Assembly (NCBI RefSeq): GCF_025370775.1 | Contig: NZ_JAMXEX010000004.1 | Location: forward strand, 139,441 to 203,440 | DNA from: Ancylothrix sp. D3o | GTDB taxonomy: Bacteria > Cyanobacteriota > Cyanobacteriia > Cyanobacteriales > Oscillatoriaceae | Direction of reading: 5' to 3' | Length of the DNA stretch: 64,000 nt | The notes under the pieces: model-generated | Seen by the model: only the letters and a program-made list of their open reading frames with translations | The model's database searches: none | Told to the model about the DNA's origin: nothing | Position numbers and translations under genes: made by a program | Shown here: positions 55,555 to 64,000 of the stretch, one piece after another | Position numbering within the stretch: position 1 is the stretch's first letter | Layout: each line of letters begins with the position of its first letter

Positions 55555-58185
55555 ATGCAACCAACCAATCCGAACCAATTTACAGAAAAAGCCTGGGAAG
55601 CAATTGTTCGCACCCCCGACATTGCCAAACAATCCCAACACCAACAACTCGAAACAGAACACCTCCTAAAAGCCCTTCTCGAACAACCCGAAGGATTAGT
55701 CACCAGCGTATTTAATAAACTTGGTGTCAACGTTCAAAGACTGCGAGATCGCACCGAAGAATTCACGAACCGACAACCCAAAGTCAGCGGCAGCAGCAAC
55801 TCAATTTATCTCGGACGCAGCCTCGACACCCTATTAGATCGCGCTGAAGACTATCGTAAACAATATAGCGATGAATTTATTTCCGTCGAACATTTACTAT
55901 TAGGATTTGCCAAAGATGATCGCTTGGGTAAATCCTTATTTCAAGAATTTAGACTAGATGAAACCAAACTCAAAAACACCATTGATGAAATTCGAGGCAG
56001 CCAAAAAGTGACCGACCAAAATCCCGAAGGCAAATATCAATCCCTAGAAAAATACGGACGCGATCTCACCGAAGCCGCCCGCCAAGGCAAACTTGACCCC
56101 GTAATTGGCCGTGACGACGAAATACGCCGTACCATTCAAATACTATCTCGCCGCACCAAAAATAACCCGGTTTTAATTGGTGAACCTGGAGTTGGTAAAA
56201 CCGCAATTGCCGAAGGATTAGCCCAAAGAATCATTTCCGGAGATGTGCCGCAATCTCTCAAAGATCGCAAACTCATCACCCTAGATATGGGTTCCTTAAT
56301 TGCCGGTGCAAAATATCGTGGTGAATTTGAAGAACGCCTCAAAGCCGTACTCAAAGAAGTCACCGAATCAAAAGGGCAAATTATCCTCTTTATCGATGAA
56401 ATTCATACTGTCGTAGGGGCCGGTGCCACCCAAGGTGCAATGGATGCCGGCAACCTCCTCAAACCCATGCTTGCACGCGGAGAATTGCGCTGTATTGGCG
56501 CCACAACCCTAGACGAATATCGCAAATATCTCGAAAAAGATGCAGCCCTAGAAAGACGTTTCCAACAAGTTTACGTTGACCAACCAAGCGTCGAAGATAC
56601 TATCTCTATTTTACGCGGATTAAAAGAACGCTACGAAGTGCATCACGGCGTCAAAATATCCGATAGCGCTTTAGTTGCCGCCGCAACATTATCTACCCGT
56701 TATATCAGCGACCGCTTCCTACCAGATAAAGCCATTGATTTAGTAGATGAAGCCGCCGCCCGCTTAAAGATGGAAATCACATCTAAACCGGAAGAACTCG
56801 ACGAAATAGACCGGAAAATATTGCAACTGGAAATGGAAAAACTTTCTCTCCAAAAAGAAAGCAATCCAGCTTCTTTAGAGCGATTAGAACGCCTTGAAAA
56901 AGACCTCGCTAACCTCAAAGAAGACCAGCGAGCGCTTAACGGGCAATGGCAAGCTGAAAAAGACATCATCACCCAAATTCAAACCATTAAGGAAGATATA
57001 GACCGCGTTAATGTTGAAATTCAACAAGCAGAACGTAACTACGATCTTAACCGCGCCGCTGAGTTAAAATATGGCAAACTCACCGACCTACACCGGCAAC
57101 TCGAAACCTCTGAAACCCAACTTGCCCAAGCTCAAAAAAGCGGCAAAACCTTACTGCGGGAAGAAGTTACAGAGTCCGATATTGCCGAAGTAATTTCTAA
57201 ATGGACAGGAATTCCTATCAGCAAACTTGTCGAATCTGAAATGCAAAAACTTCTTCACCTTGAAGACGAACTGCATAAAAGAGTCATCGGACAAGAAGAA
57301 GCCGTTACCGCCGTTGCTGATGCCATTCAACGTTCGCGGGCCGGTTTATCAGACCCCAACAGGCCGGTAGCAAGTTTCGTATTTTTAGGGCCCACAGGAG
57401 TCGGTAAAACAGAACTTGCCAAAGCTCTCGCCGCCTATCTTTTTGACACCGAAGAAGCAATGGTGCGAATTGATATGTCCGAATACATGGAAAAACACGC
57501 CGTCTCGCGTTTAATTGGCGCACCTCCGGGCTATGTTGGTTACGATGAAGGCGGACAATTAACCGAATCAATTCGCCGGCGTCCCTACGCAGTTGTGCTA
57601 TTTGATGAAATTGAAAAAGCACACCCTGACGTCTTCAACATCATGCTACAAATCCTTGATGATGGACGAGTAACCGACTCCCAAGCACACACCGTAGACT
57701 TCAAAAATACGATCATCATAATGACAAGTAATATCGGTTCTCAATACATCTTAGATGTGGCCGGTGACGATGATCGTTACGAAGAAATGCGGAGTCGAGT
57801 CATGGAAGCCATGCGAGCCAACTTCCGCCCCGAATTCCTCAACCGAATTGACGAGAGTATCATCTTCCACGCCCTCACAAAAGCCCAACTCCGTGAAATC
57901 GTTAAACTGCAAATTGAACGCCTAGAAAAACGTCTTGCAGAACGCAAAATTGCCCTCAAACTATCAGAAGCAGCCCTCGATTTTATCGCCGAAGTTGGCT
58001 ACGATCCTGTTTTCGGTGCCCGTCCATTAAAACGAGCAATTCAACGCGAACTAGAAACACAAATAGCGAAAGCAATCTTACGCAGCGAATTTACCGACGG
58101 CGACACCATCTTTGTCGATATTCAAAATGAGCGTCTTGCCTTCAAACGCTTGCCCGCAGAACTCCTAACCACCCAACAAGTGTAA
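55555..58185 (+). CDS. clpB: ATP-dependent chaperone ClpB
   Basis: An 876-residue AAA+ disaggregase that works with DnaK to dissolve protein aggregates. The start is the ATG at 55555 ([14 protein letters not shown]), with AGGA about 12 bases upstream; the frame extends 15 codons further without support. Domains: N-terminal Clp repeat domain (1-145), first AAA with Walker A at 209-216 (GEPGVGKT) and [13 protein letters not shown]-domain coiled coil (~400-520), second AAA with Walker A at 612-619 (GPTGVGKT), and a C-terminal domain. The M-domain distinguishes it from ClpC. No IGF-type ClpP loop is seen, as expected for ClpB. Cyanobacteria often have two clpB copies. Confidence 0.98.
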   Translation: MQPTNPNQFTEKAWEAIVRTPDIAKQSQHQQLETEHLLKALLEQPEGLVTSVFNKLGVNVQRLRDRTEEFTNRQPKVSGSSNSIYLGRSLDTLLDRAEDYRKQYSDEFISVEHLLLGFAKDDRLGKSLFQEFRLDETKLKNTIDEIRGSQKVTDQNPEGKYQSLEKYGRDLTEAARQGKLDPVIGRDDEIRRTIQILSRRTKNNPVLIGEPGVGKTAIAEGLAQRIISGDVPQSLKDRKLITLDMGSLIAGAKYRGEFEERLKAVLKEVTESKGQIILFIDEIHTVVGAGATQGAMDAGNLLKPMLARGELRCIGATTLDEYRKYLEKDAALERRFQQVYVDQPSVEDTISILRGLKERYEVHHGVKISDSALVAAATLSTRYISDRFLPDKAIDLVDEAAARLKMEITSKPEELDEIDRKILQLEMEKLSLQKESNPASLERLERLEKDLANLKEDQRALNGQWQAEKDIITQIQTIKEDIDRVNVEIQQAERNYDLNRAAELKYGKLTDLHRQLETSETQLAQAQKSGKTLLREEVTESDIAEVISKWTGIPISKLVESEMQKLLHLEDELHKRVIGQEEAVTAVADAIQRSRAGLSDPNRPVASFVFLGPTGVGKTELAKALAAYLFDTEEAMVRIDMSEYMEKHAVSRLIGAPPGYVGYDEGGQLTESIRRRPYAVVLFDEIEKAHPDVFNIMLQILDDGRVTDSQAHTVDFKNTIIIMTSNIGSQYILDVAGDDDRYEEMRSRVMEAMRANFRPEFLNRIDESIIFHALTKAQLREIVKLQIERLEKRLAERKIALKLSEAALDFIAEVGYDPVFGARPLKRAIQRELETQIAKAILRSEFTDGDTIFVDIQNERLAFKRLPAELLTTQQV

Positions 58186-58202
58186 AAGTCTCTCGATAAC
58201 AT

Positions 58203-58233
58203 AAACCCGGTTTCTTCAAGAAGCCGGGTTTTT
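58203..58233 (+). terminator. Terminator after clpB
   Basis: AAACCCGG (58203-58210) pairs with CCGGGTTT (58224-58231), with the stem continuing inward through TTTC/GAAG, and a T-run follows. It lies 18 bases after the clpB stop. Confidence 0.9.
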
Positions 58234-58263
58234 CGTAATATTCAATACTTTAAAAATAAAAAT

Positions 58264-58292
58264 AGGGCATCTCAGTCGGAAACTGATGCCCT
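58264..58292. terminator. Second hairpin, probably for the converging SRPBCC gene or a small RNA end
   Basis: AGGGCAT (58264-58270) pairs with ATGCCCT (58286-58292), and the inner CAGT/ACTG adds four pairs around a short loop. It lies between the clpB terminator and the SRPBCC stop at 58396. An A-rich run on its left would be a T-run on the minus strand. Confidence 0.55.
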
Positions 58293-58395
58293 GCTGATGA
58301 CCACCTTGTTTACTTCGCTTTCATCCTATCTTCCTTTATTTAAAACAAACTAACCTCACCCCATAGATAGAAGGCCAATCATCCAAAGATAGACA

Positions 58396-58953
58396 TTAAC
58401 CCCCACAAATTACCCGCCGCATTTGGCGCATATTTGAGGGCAAATCCATCTGCATTGCCTGCTGGATAAAAACACTAGGCACTGGAATAGTTGGAGTTGC
58501 TTGTACCCAATAAGTTAAGACCGTTCCCTTCCCATAATCTTGCAATTTCAAATTTGCCTCAAAATCTAAAAAATTGCCTTTTTCTAAACAAAACTGTATC
58601 TGACGATACGGCAATTCTAAAACCTTTAAATAAACTTCAACCTGTACGCTTAAAAACAAAAATGTCTTACTCGCTACTTGATAAATGCGTTTGGTTTTTT
58701 GATGGCCATCCAAAAGCCGCGAGTGTGTCAAATCAGGAAAATATTTTACCCAGCGAGGATAATCTGTTACTTGTTGCCAAACTTCAGCCGGCGACAAAGG
58801 CAAATACATTGAAGCCGTCACCGAACCACCCCAGGCGGTATGTTCTTGGGTTTTGATTAAAATTTCTCCCCCCAATAAAGCCGTTTTTGCTGCATCTTTG
58901 CAGCCTGTAGGGGCCGCAAATTCTCGAAAATCTGATGTAAGTGATACAGTCAT
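58396..58953 (-). CDS. SRPBCC (polyketide cyclase/START-like) protein
   Basis: A 185-residue protein with a START/Bet v1-like lipid- or ligand-binding domain of the polyketide cyclase/dehydrase type: SVTASMYLPLSPAEVWQQVTDYPRWVKYFPDLTHSRLL and later RQIQFCLEKGNFLDFEANLKLQDYGKGTVLTYWVQATPTIPVPSVFI. The first ~50 residues are less typical. Cyanobacterial relatives are common and of unknown role. No signal peptide is seen. Its stop lies about 100 bases from a hairpin. Confidence 0.88.
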   Translation of the reverse strand: MTVSLTSDFREFAAPTGCKDAAKTALLGGEILIKTQEHTAWGGSVTASMYLPLSPAEVWQQVTDYPRWVKYFPDLTHSRLLDGHQKTKRIYQVASKTFLFLSVQVEVYLKVLELPYRQIQFCLEKGNFLDFEANLKLQDYGKGTVLTYWVQATPTIPVPSVFIQQAMQMDLPSNMRQMRRVICGG

Positions 58954-59199
58954 ATACCTAATGTCCCCATAATTTTTGCAATCAGTCTTAAAACTTCACA
59001 TCCTTACTGGCGGTTTACAGTTTTTCTGTGAATTTCCTACCGCTTGACGCAACTCCAGAAAAAAGGTTCAACAATCTTAGCGCTGGGTTTTTTCAGGTTG
59101 AGAAAAATGCTAAAATTATCCGCAAACCACAACATCTCTTAGCAGCCACCACCAAAAGCGCCGGTGACGGACTTCTAAAAATCTTCACGAGTTAACGTT

Positions 59200-59391
59200 A
59201 TGATTCCTCCCAACTTTGGAACTTTAAATCTTATTTTTGCCACTCTCTTAGGCTTAACCGTACTTCTTTGGCTACTGCGGGGTTTTGGCATACTCACCTT
59301 CTTTCCTGGGTCAGTTTTGTGGGTCTTGATTTTGCTTTCTATTGCCACCGGCATCATCAGCAACCTCCAAAGCCGCCGGGGCCGGTATTAA
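59200..59391 (+). CDS. Small two-helix membrane protein
   Basis: A 63-residue protein with two hydrophobic segments (LNLIFATLLGLTVLLWLLRGFGIL and GSVLWVLILLSIATGIISN) and a basic tail. It resembles short conserved cyanobacterial hypothetical proteins. The sequence is well structured for its size, and the minus-strand frame here is implausible. No ribosome site stands out. The function is unknown. Confidence 0.65.
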   Translation: MIPPNFGTLNLIFATLLGLTVLLWLLRGFGILTFFPGSVLWVLILLSIATGIISNLQSRRGRY

Positions 59392-59558
59392 CAGATTTTA
59401 AATTGGCGCTTTTAAGTTTTAGCCTTTCAGTTTCTAACTCAAAAAATTAGCCTCTTTAACTGGCTATTTTCTGCGTTTTGCGAACGAACGGCAAGTTACC
59501 TTAGACATAAAAAGCTTGCGGATATTTTCTATCTTCAGAAATATTTTTTATCTCCTGT

Positions 59559-60434
59559 TTAATTTGATCTTCGTCTCATCGCCTCCCCAACCGTCACATT
59601 TAACTGCGCGCCCACCAGCATCACCAACGAACTCAAGTACAACCAAAACATCAACACAATCACCGCTCCCACAGCGCCATAAGTGCGGTTATAGTTGCCA
59701 AAATGTAACACATATTGCCGGAATAAATTCGACAGAATAGCCCAAAAAATCGCCGCTAAAATTGCGCCCGGCATAATTGGTATTTCCTTATACCGATAGC
59801 TAGGCCCAAAGCGGTAAACCAAGGCAAAAGCAAGCGCAACAATTGTCAAAGCTATCGGCCAAGTAACCCGCTGCCAAATTGCCAACAAACCTGACTCAAG
59901 ATTACCACTCTCTTTTGCAACTGTCTCTACAATTAAATCACTGATAAAAACAAGAAAAGAAGCATTAATCAAAAGCAAAATAGCCGCCAAACTCAAGGAA
60001 AGCGAAACCAGCTTTGCCTTCCAAAAAGGACGGGCTAGAGTGATTGGTATATTGTGAATACGATCCAGCGCCGCCATCGCCGTATTAATTACCCCAGAAA
60101 AAGCCCAAAGCGCCCCAATAAAACTCGCAGAAAATAAATTTGGATTGTGCGAGGCGCTGAGTTCATCAATAAAACCGCGAACCAAGCCGCGTACATCATC
60201 CGGTGTCAGTTTGCCCACCTCACTCGCCAACTCGTAAATCGTCGCTTGTAGAGGATGAAATAAGCCAATAGCCGCCAAAAACGCCAAAATTGCCGGAAAC
60301 AAGGCTAACATAGCGTTATAAGCCATCTCAGCCGCAAGGCCGGTTAAACGCGCCTCACCGGCACTTTGGGCCATCCTCCACAGCGTCTTGGCATTCAAGT
60401 AGCGAAAAAAACTAAAAAATCGAGAAAATAACAT
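59559..60434 (-). CDS. YihY/BrkB family membrane protein
   Basis: A 291-residue inner-membrane protein with about six helices. Family marks are ETGLAAEMAYNAMLALFPAILAFLAAIGLF-like opening (here RLTGLAAEMAYNAMLALFP), ALWAFSGVINTAMAALDRIHNI and FRYGPS-type YRFGPSYRYKEIPIMPGAILAAIFW, then YGAVGAVIVLMFWLYLSSLVMLVGAQLN. The family was once called RNase BN by mistake; the current view is a membrane protein of unknown or transport role. Start ATG at 60434. It converges with nothing; a heptamer repeat lies upstream. Confidence 0.93.
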   Translation of the reverse strand: MLFSRFFSFFRYLNAKTLWRMAQSAGEARLTGLAAEMAYNAMLALFPAILAFLAAIGLFHPLQATIYELASEVGKLTPDDVRGLVRGFIDELSASHNPNLFSASFIGALWAFSGVINTAMAALDRIHNIPITLARPFWKAKLVSLSLSLAAILLLINASFLVFISDLIVETVAKESGNLESGLLAIWQRVTWPIALTIVALAFALVYRFGPSYRYKEIPIMPGAILAAIFWAILSNLFRQYVLHFGNYNRTYGAVGAVIVLMFWLYLSSLVMLVGAQLNVTVGEAMRRRSN

Positions 60435-60436
60435 TT

Positions 60437-60465
60437 AATTAGTGATTAGTCATTAGTCATTATTC
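60437..60465. repeat. Heptanucleotide repeat (ATTAGTC)
   Basis: TTAGTGATTAGTCATTAGTCATTA contains three head-to-tail seven-base units. It sits between the divergent YihY and coiled-coil genes and is of the STRR type. Confidence 0.7.
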
Positions 60466-60528
60466 ACTGGTAAAAACTCAGTGGTGACTACAGACTAACA
60501 ATGAGCAATAACCAATTACCATATACTT

Positions 60529-61143
60529 ATGAATCACGATGTCACCCAGTGGTTACAAGAAATCCAAGACTTGCAACAGCAAATCGCCGACAAAGAACGT
60601 TTAATCGAAGAAGCCCACAGCGGGGCGGATCGCTGGCGGGAACTCTACAACAAAGAAGCCCAACAGCGGCGCAACGAAATCAAACAAGCACAGCAAACCA
60701 TTGAAGCCCTCAAAGCAGAAAATCAGCTTCTCAAAGAAGGCTCACCCGTAGTCGTAGAAATTCAACAAACCGGCCCCGACAGCGCCCTCGAACAAATGGC
60801 CGATCAACTCTTAGCAGCCCTCACCAGCGGTAGCAGCGGCCCCCACACAATGCGCTCCAAATTACTGCAACTCATTAAACAACAAAAAGCCGCCCTCGAA
60901 GAAGTAGCCCGTCTCAACGAAGCCTTAGAAATTGAAAAAACCGCCCACATCAAAACCCGCGAAAGTTTAACAAACGCCCTCGCCGATGCAGTAGGACAAT
61001 TTAAAGCCCATCGCGCAACTCTTTCCGCTACGCCAAAACCAGCAAGCGCGGGCGATCAAAAAACCACCAGCGCCTACCCCGTCTTACCTAAAAACCCATC
61101 ACTTGAGCTACCGCCCTTAAATCAGGAGCAACCCCCGCTTTAA
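60529..61143 (+). CDS. Coiled-coil protein of unknown function
   Basis: A 204-residue soluble protein. Residues ~5-75 form a clear coiled coil ([53 protein letters not shown]), followed by a [44 protein letters not shown] segment that may be another helix bundle, and a proline/serine-rich tail. I recognise no named family; similar proteins occur in cyanobacteria. Its last 56 bases overlap the converging end of thrC. No ribosome site is clear. It may be a structural or partner-binding protein. Confidence 0.8.
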   Translation: MNHDVTQWLQEIQDLQQQIADKERLIEEAHSGADRWRELYNKEAQQRRNEIKQAQQTIEALKAENQLLKEGSPVVVEIQQTGPDSALEQMADQLLAALTSGSSGPHTMRSKLLQLIKQQKAALEEVARLNEALEIEKTAHIKTRESLTNALADAVGQFKAHRATLSATPKPASAGDQKTTSAYPVLPKNPSLELPPLNQEQPPL

Positions 61144-62215
61144 ACTGATTATTGCAATGATTAATGGCTGAGTCGGGGTCTTTTAAACCATTGCCGGTTA
61201 GCACACAGACAATTGTCGCCCCTTCGGGCACGGTGTCTTTCACCTTCAATAAACCGGCCACCGAAGCCGCAGAGGCCGGCTCGCAGAAAACTCCTTCCTG
61301 ACTTGCCAAAAGCCGGTAAGCCTCCAAAATTTCCTCATCCGTCACCGCCGCAAACTCGCCTTGACTGGATTGGGAAGTTGCCACTGCTTTTTGCCAGTTA
61401 GCCGGGTTGCCAATCCGAATTGCCGTTGCAATCGTATCAGGATTCGCCACCACAGCCCCATGCACCAAAGGCGCCGCCCCAGCCGCCTGAAATCCCATCA
61501 TCCGGGGTAAACGTTGGCATTTGCCGTCTTGGTGATATTGGCAAAATCCCATCCAATAAGCGCTGATATTGCCGGCATTTCCCACTGGAATACACAGCCA
61601 GTCGGGCGCTTCTCCTAACACATCGACAATTTCAAAAGCTGCGGTTTTTTGACCTTCCAGCCGGTAAGGGTTGACAGAGTTAACCAGCGTCACCGGGTAA
61701 TGTTCCGACATTTCGCGGACAATTTCTAAAGCCCGGTCAAAATTGGCTTTAATTGAAAGCACTTCCGCCCCGTAAACCAATGCCTGCGCTAATTTGCCAA
61801 GCGCCACATAGCCATCGGGAATTAAGACAAAAGCTCGCATTCCACCCCGACGAGCATAGGCAGCCGCAGCAGCAGAAGTGTTGCCGGTGCTGGCACAAAT
61901 TACGGCTTTGGCACCGGCTTCTTTGGCTTTAGAAATGGCCATTGTCATCCCTCGGTCTTTAAAGCTGCCGGTGGGGTTGAGGCCGTCGTATTTTACATAA
62001 ACTTTGACTTGTTTGCCGATGATTTGGGAAATCGCGGGAACCGGAATCAGCGGCGTGTTACCTTCGTGCAATGTCACAACCGGCGTGGTTTCACTCACCG
62101 GCAAATAAGGCCGGTAGGCTTCGATTAATCCGGGCCAACCTTTATAGGTAGCCGGTGAGTTGCTCATCGGGGAGGCGGGTTTGGCAGGCGAATTAGCAGA
62201 CAGGCTCAGAGTCAC
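61088..62215 (-). CDS. thrC: Threonine synthase
   Basis: A 375-residue PLP enzyme that turns O-phosphohomoserine into threonine. The GTG at 62215 ([10 protein letters not shown]) is chosen because it matches the usual cyanobacterial N-terminus; the frame extends eight codons to a TTG, and an ATG at 62167 is another option. The PLP lysine is K86 in [11 protein letters not shown]. Further marks are [20 protein letters not shown] and the PLP phosphate loop [12 protein letters not shown]. It is the short class of threonine synthase, normal for cyanobacteria. It overlaps the end of the coiled-coil gene by 56 bases on the opposite strand, an unusually tight convergent pair. Confidence 0.96.
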   Translation of the reverse strand: MTLSLSANSPAKPASPMSNSPATYKGWPGLIEAYRPYLPVSETTPVVTLHEGNTPLIPVPAISQIIGKQVKVYVKYDGLNPTGSFKDRGMTMAISKAKEAGAKAVICASTGNTSAAAAAYARRGGMRAFVLIPDGYVALGKLAQALVYGAEVLSIKANFDRALEIVREMSEHYPVTLVNSVNPYRLEGQKTAAFEIVDVLGEAPDWLCIPVGNAGNISAYWMGFCQYHQDGKCQRLPRMMGFQAAGAAPLVHGAVVANPDTIATAIRIGNPANWQKAVATSQSSQGEFAAVTDEEILEAYRLLASQEGVFCEPASAASVAGLLKVKDTVPEGATIVCVLTGNGLKDPDSAINHCNNQFKAGVAPDLRAVAQVMGF

Positions 62216-62471
62216 GATATTTAGAAGTTTAGGATGCAAAAAGTATCTGTTTTAACCTCTAGTTTACCTTGAACATCCCGATAGCCTGCGTTTTTTCTCA
62301 GAATTACCCAATCCCAAATGTCCTTTTCTTTGGTTTTCCTGGTTGCCCTCCTTTCCCATGCCCCATCCCCAGTCACTTCGGAAACTGACACATTACCGTA
62401 AAAGTGTACAAGTGGATGCAAATTAACTTATATTTCAGGTTAAGATATTTCTCAGGTGTGAGTAAGTACAA

Positions 62472-62738
62472 ATGACTACCCCACTTTCTATGTCTGCCGA
62501 TACGCCTAGTTTGGCAACCGCCAGCGAACAATCTCAATCCCCAGCCCCACAAAAGGCTGCTCCTTTGTCACCCACCAAACCTAACCTTAACCATTGCATG
62601 AAATCTCCATTACCCGCCGATCAGCAAGTTAAGTATCTGCACCTCCAAGCTGAAATCGATACCCTATTGCTTGAGTTGCAAACCCTTAAACACAAACGGC
62701 AAGAAACGGATCGTCAGCCCGTCGGGGCCGGTCGTTAG
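62472..62738 (+). CDS. Small conserved cyanobacterial protein
   Basis: An 88-residue protein. The first ~45 residues are serine/proline/alanine-rich and likely disordered. The second half, SPLPADQQVKYLHLQAEI then DTLLLELQTLKHKRQE, is a helix that looks conserved in small cyanobacterial proteins of unknown role. No signal peptide or membrane helix. It lies about 210 bases before the intron-containing tRNA gene. Codon use is normal. Confidence 0.72.
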   Translation: MTTPLSMSADTPSLATASEQSQSPAPQKAAPLSPTKPNLNHCMKSPLPADQQVKYLHLQAEIDTLLLELQTLKHKRQETDRQPVGAGR

Positions 62739-62951
62739 GTTCAATTTGAGAGCGCCGGTTCGCCTCCTTTGATAAGATTTTTTTGCTAAAAACCCTTTTT
62801 CACTTTTCGACAGCCTTGCCCTGAGAGCCGATGGAGTGGCTCTCATCTCCCGCAGGCTAATGCTTCCAGAGGTCGTGCCGGCTCGTTGAAAAAAACTTTT
62901 GCTCAAGGGGTTGCCAAATCAAGAAAGATGCGCTTATAATAAAGAAAGCGA

Positions 62952-63287
62952 CGCGGGATAGAGCAGCCTGGTAGCTCGTCGGGCTCAACGACAAAGTTAA
63001 CTTTAAAGTTAACGTTGCAATGGGCTGTACACAAGGAAACTCGTGTATGACAACCTTTCAAATTCGGGGAAGCCTGTAAAATGGTAATCCCGAGCCAAGC
63101 CCCAGAAACGGGGAAGGTGTAGAGGCTCGATGGAAGGCATCCTAACAGTTAGGCTGAGGATGAAGGGAGAGTCCAGACCCCAAACTGGGATAACAGGCAA
63201 GATGCCTGTGCTACAAATTCCAGGCAGCGAAAGCTGTAGTAGGTAAGCATAACCCGAAGGTCAGTGGTTCAAATCCACTTCCCGCTA
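62952..63287 (+). tRNA. Initiator tRNA-fMet(CAU), split by a group I intron
   Basis: Exon 1 (62952-62985) gives the acceptor 5' strand CGCGGGA, the D arm AGCAGCCTGGTAGCTC and the anticodon 5' stem TCGGG ending CT. Exon 2 (63248-63287) starts CATAACCCGA, giving the CAU anticodon, then the variable region, the T arm GTGGTTCAAATCCAC and the acceptor 3' strand TCCCGC. The joined RNA is 74 bases plus CCA, normal for initiator tRNA, with three G-C pairs at the anticodon stem end and no 1-72 pair (C1 against U72), as expected for an initiator. CCA is not encoded. The intron splits the loop between U33 and C34. Confidence 0.95.
62986..63247 (+). mobile_element. Group I self-splicing intron in tRNA-fMet, 262 bases, no ORF
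   Basis: Boundaries follow group I rules: the 5' exon ends in U (base 62985) and the intron ends in G (63247). Core blocks are GGTAATCCCGAGCCAAGC at 63083-63100 (P4-P6 side), GGCTCGATGGAAGGCATCC and the P7 region AGAGTCCAGACCCC at about 63168-63181, close to the cyanobacterial tRNA intron class (IC3-like). The 262 bases cannot hold an endonuclease gene. A direct repeat AAAGTTAAC occurs twice near 62994-63014 in the first loop, where homing genes commonly sit. In cyanobacteria tRNA-fMet introns are known, some with an internal I-Ssp6803I-type gene. Confidence 0.93.
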
Positions 63288-63302
63288 TTAAAGACAAATA
63301 CC

Positions 63303-63341
63303 AAAAAAACCCTGTAATCTTTAAGGTTGCGGGGTTTTTTT
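63303..63341 (+). terminator. Terminator between the tRNA and the endonuclease gene
   Basis: AAAAAAACCCTGTAA (63303-63317) pairs along its whole length (two G-U pairs) with TTGCGGGGTTTTTTT (63327-63341) around a 9-base loop. The T-run follows the stem. It lies 16 bases after tRNA exon 2 and should end the tRNA transcript, so the endonuclease gene downstream needs read-through or its own promoter. Confidence 0.88.
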
Positions 63342-63375
63342 GTAGAGTAAAAAGCCGCAGTAGCTAAAAAAGCCG

Positions 63376-63873
63376 GTGGATACAAAGCTAAAAGGTGATA
63401 TTGCAGAGCAAGCCGCCGTATTGCAGGCGCTTAAGCGTGGCTGGGGAGTGTTAAAGCCGGTGGGAGACAGGCTGGCTTACGATTTAGTTTTTGATGTAGA
63501 AGGAATTTTAGTTAAAATTCAAGTCAAATATGCCTGGCTGGATGCCCCATCTGGTAACTATGTTACAGACAACCGGCGAACGAAAACAAATCGCCGCGTC
63601 ATGCTTCGAGAAGCTTACAAGCAAACAGACTTTGATTTTGCCTTAGTTTATATCGAAAACCTCGACTTATTTTATGTGTTTCCGGTAGAGATATTCACCG
63701 GCTATAAAAGCGAGATACACCTTGTAGAAGCTGAGAAACGCCAGAGAAAACCTCGCTCCGCCGAATATCGGGACGCTTGGCTGCTAATCTTAGAATGGGT
63801 TGAAGAGCGAAGTACACACCTAAAAATTAGTGAAATCTTACCATCGCTTGCAAGCCACGACACCACCGGCTAA
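63376..63873 (+). CDS. PD-(D/E)XK homing endonuclease, I-Ssp6803I type, outside the intron
   Basis: A 165-residue protein of the group I intron-associated PD-(D/E)XK family (PF11645-like). The start must be GTG at 63376: the frame is closed by TAG at 63361 and no other start lies between. Active-site residues visible are E11 (GDIAEQ), D36 (AYDLVFD), Q49 and K51 (KIQVK), the E, D, QxK set with D-x12-QxK spacing that I recall for I-Ssp6803I, which cuts intron-less tRNA-fMet genes. A further block DNRRTKTNRR fits DNA contacts. The gene is not inside the intron: it starts 88 bases after the tRNA end, past a terminator. It seems intact, with no weakening of the catalytic set. Confidence 0.9.
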   Translation: MDTKLKGDIAEQAAVLQALKRGWGVLKPVGDRLAYDLVFDVEGILVKIQVKYAWLDAPSGNYVTDNRRTKTNRRVMLREAYKQTDFDFALVYIENLDLFYVFPVEIFTGYKSEIHLVEAEKRQRKPRSAEYRDAWLLILEWVEERSTHLKISEILPSLASHDTTG

Positions 63874-63984
63874 ACCCCCCAAAAGGTAGAATGAGATTAG
63901 CTTAAAAGGAATATGGTAGGGAATACTTGACCCTGTTTTTCCTTCTCATTCGCACGATCCCAAAAAATTATTAAATTTTGTACT

Positions 63985-64000
63985 ATGGCAATGAAACAAC
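63985..64000 (+). CDS. Possible start of the next gene, cut by the window edge
   Basis: ATGGCAATGAAACAAC at the very end could begin a protein MAMKQ. Only five codons are visible, no ribosome site is clear, and the call rests on the ATG and position alone. Confidence 0.25.

Overview
The window looks like a chromosomal segment of a cyanobacterium, probably a filamentous Oscillatoriales-type organism. The evidence is the light-independent protochlorophyllide reductase genes chlL and chlN flanking an acidic spacer gene, a carotenoid oxygenase, cyanobacterial families (DUF3318, CGLD27/Ycf36, DUF3124, DUF2079), an Rcp1-type response regulator, Ser/Thr kinases with WD40 repeats, and an initiator tRNA split by a group I intron. 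Genus is inference only; no 16S gene is present. No CRISPR array, intact transposon or prophage was seen.

Layout. 1-1545 is the 3' half of ileS. 1.6-2.7 kb holds two toxin-antitoxin (TA) modules (RelE/ParE-type and HicAB). 3-8.4 kb holds a TPR protein, a CHASE2 adenylate cyclase, a carotenoid oxygenase and a small coiled-coil protein. metH fills 8.5-12.1 kb. 12.1-14.9 kb is accessory: a RelE module, an unknown 265-residue protein paired with a DUF488 protein, and a YhaV-type module. 15.3-29.3 kb is a signalling block of four large multi-PAS histidine kinases, an Rcp1-like regulator and a lipid kinase. 30.3-34.6 kb carries asparaginase, CGLD27, rsfS, yqeK and a WcaI-like glycosyltransferase. 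About 980 bases without a gene follow, possibly holding a structured RNA. 35.5-38.8 kb holds a lipoprotein, a conserved unknown, queE and a DUF3318 protein. 39.0-42.2 kb is a tight three-gene operon (DUF262, AAA ATPase with DUF3696, unknown) that looks like a defence or nuclease system. 42.7-46.9 kb is chlL, a DUF5331-like acidic repeat protein and chlN. 47.3-50.1 kb holds a WD40 Ser/Thr kinase and a lipoprotein. 50.1-55.3 kb is a four-gene envelope glycan cluster. 55.5-63 kb holds clpB, an SRPBCC protein, a YihY/BrkB protein, a coiled-coil protein, thrC and a small conserved protein.

The most striking item is at the right end. The initiator tRNA-fMet gene is interrupted in its anticodon loop by a 262-base group I intron with no reading frame. 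Just downstream, outside the intron and past a terminator, lies a separate gene for a PD-(D/E)XK endonuclease of the I-Ssp6803I type with its E, D, Q and K active-site positions intact. In Synechocystis, as I recall, the related endonuclease is encoded inside the tRNA-fMet intron, so this side-by-side arrangement could be a split or collaborative homing system. The three-gene DUF262/AAA/unknown operon is the second-best candidate for an undescribed system.

Smaller themes: palindromic GGTTGGGTT/AACCCAACC elements at gene ends, heptanucleotide tandem repeats between genes, and a conspicuous abundance of the hexamers GCCGGT and ACCGGC.
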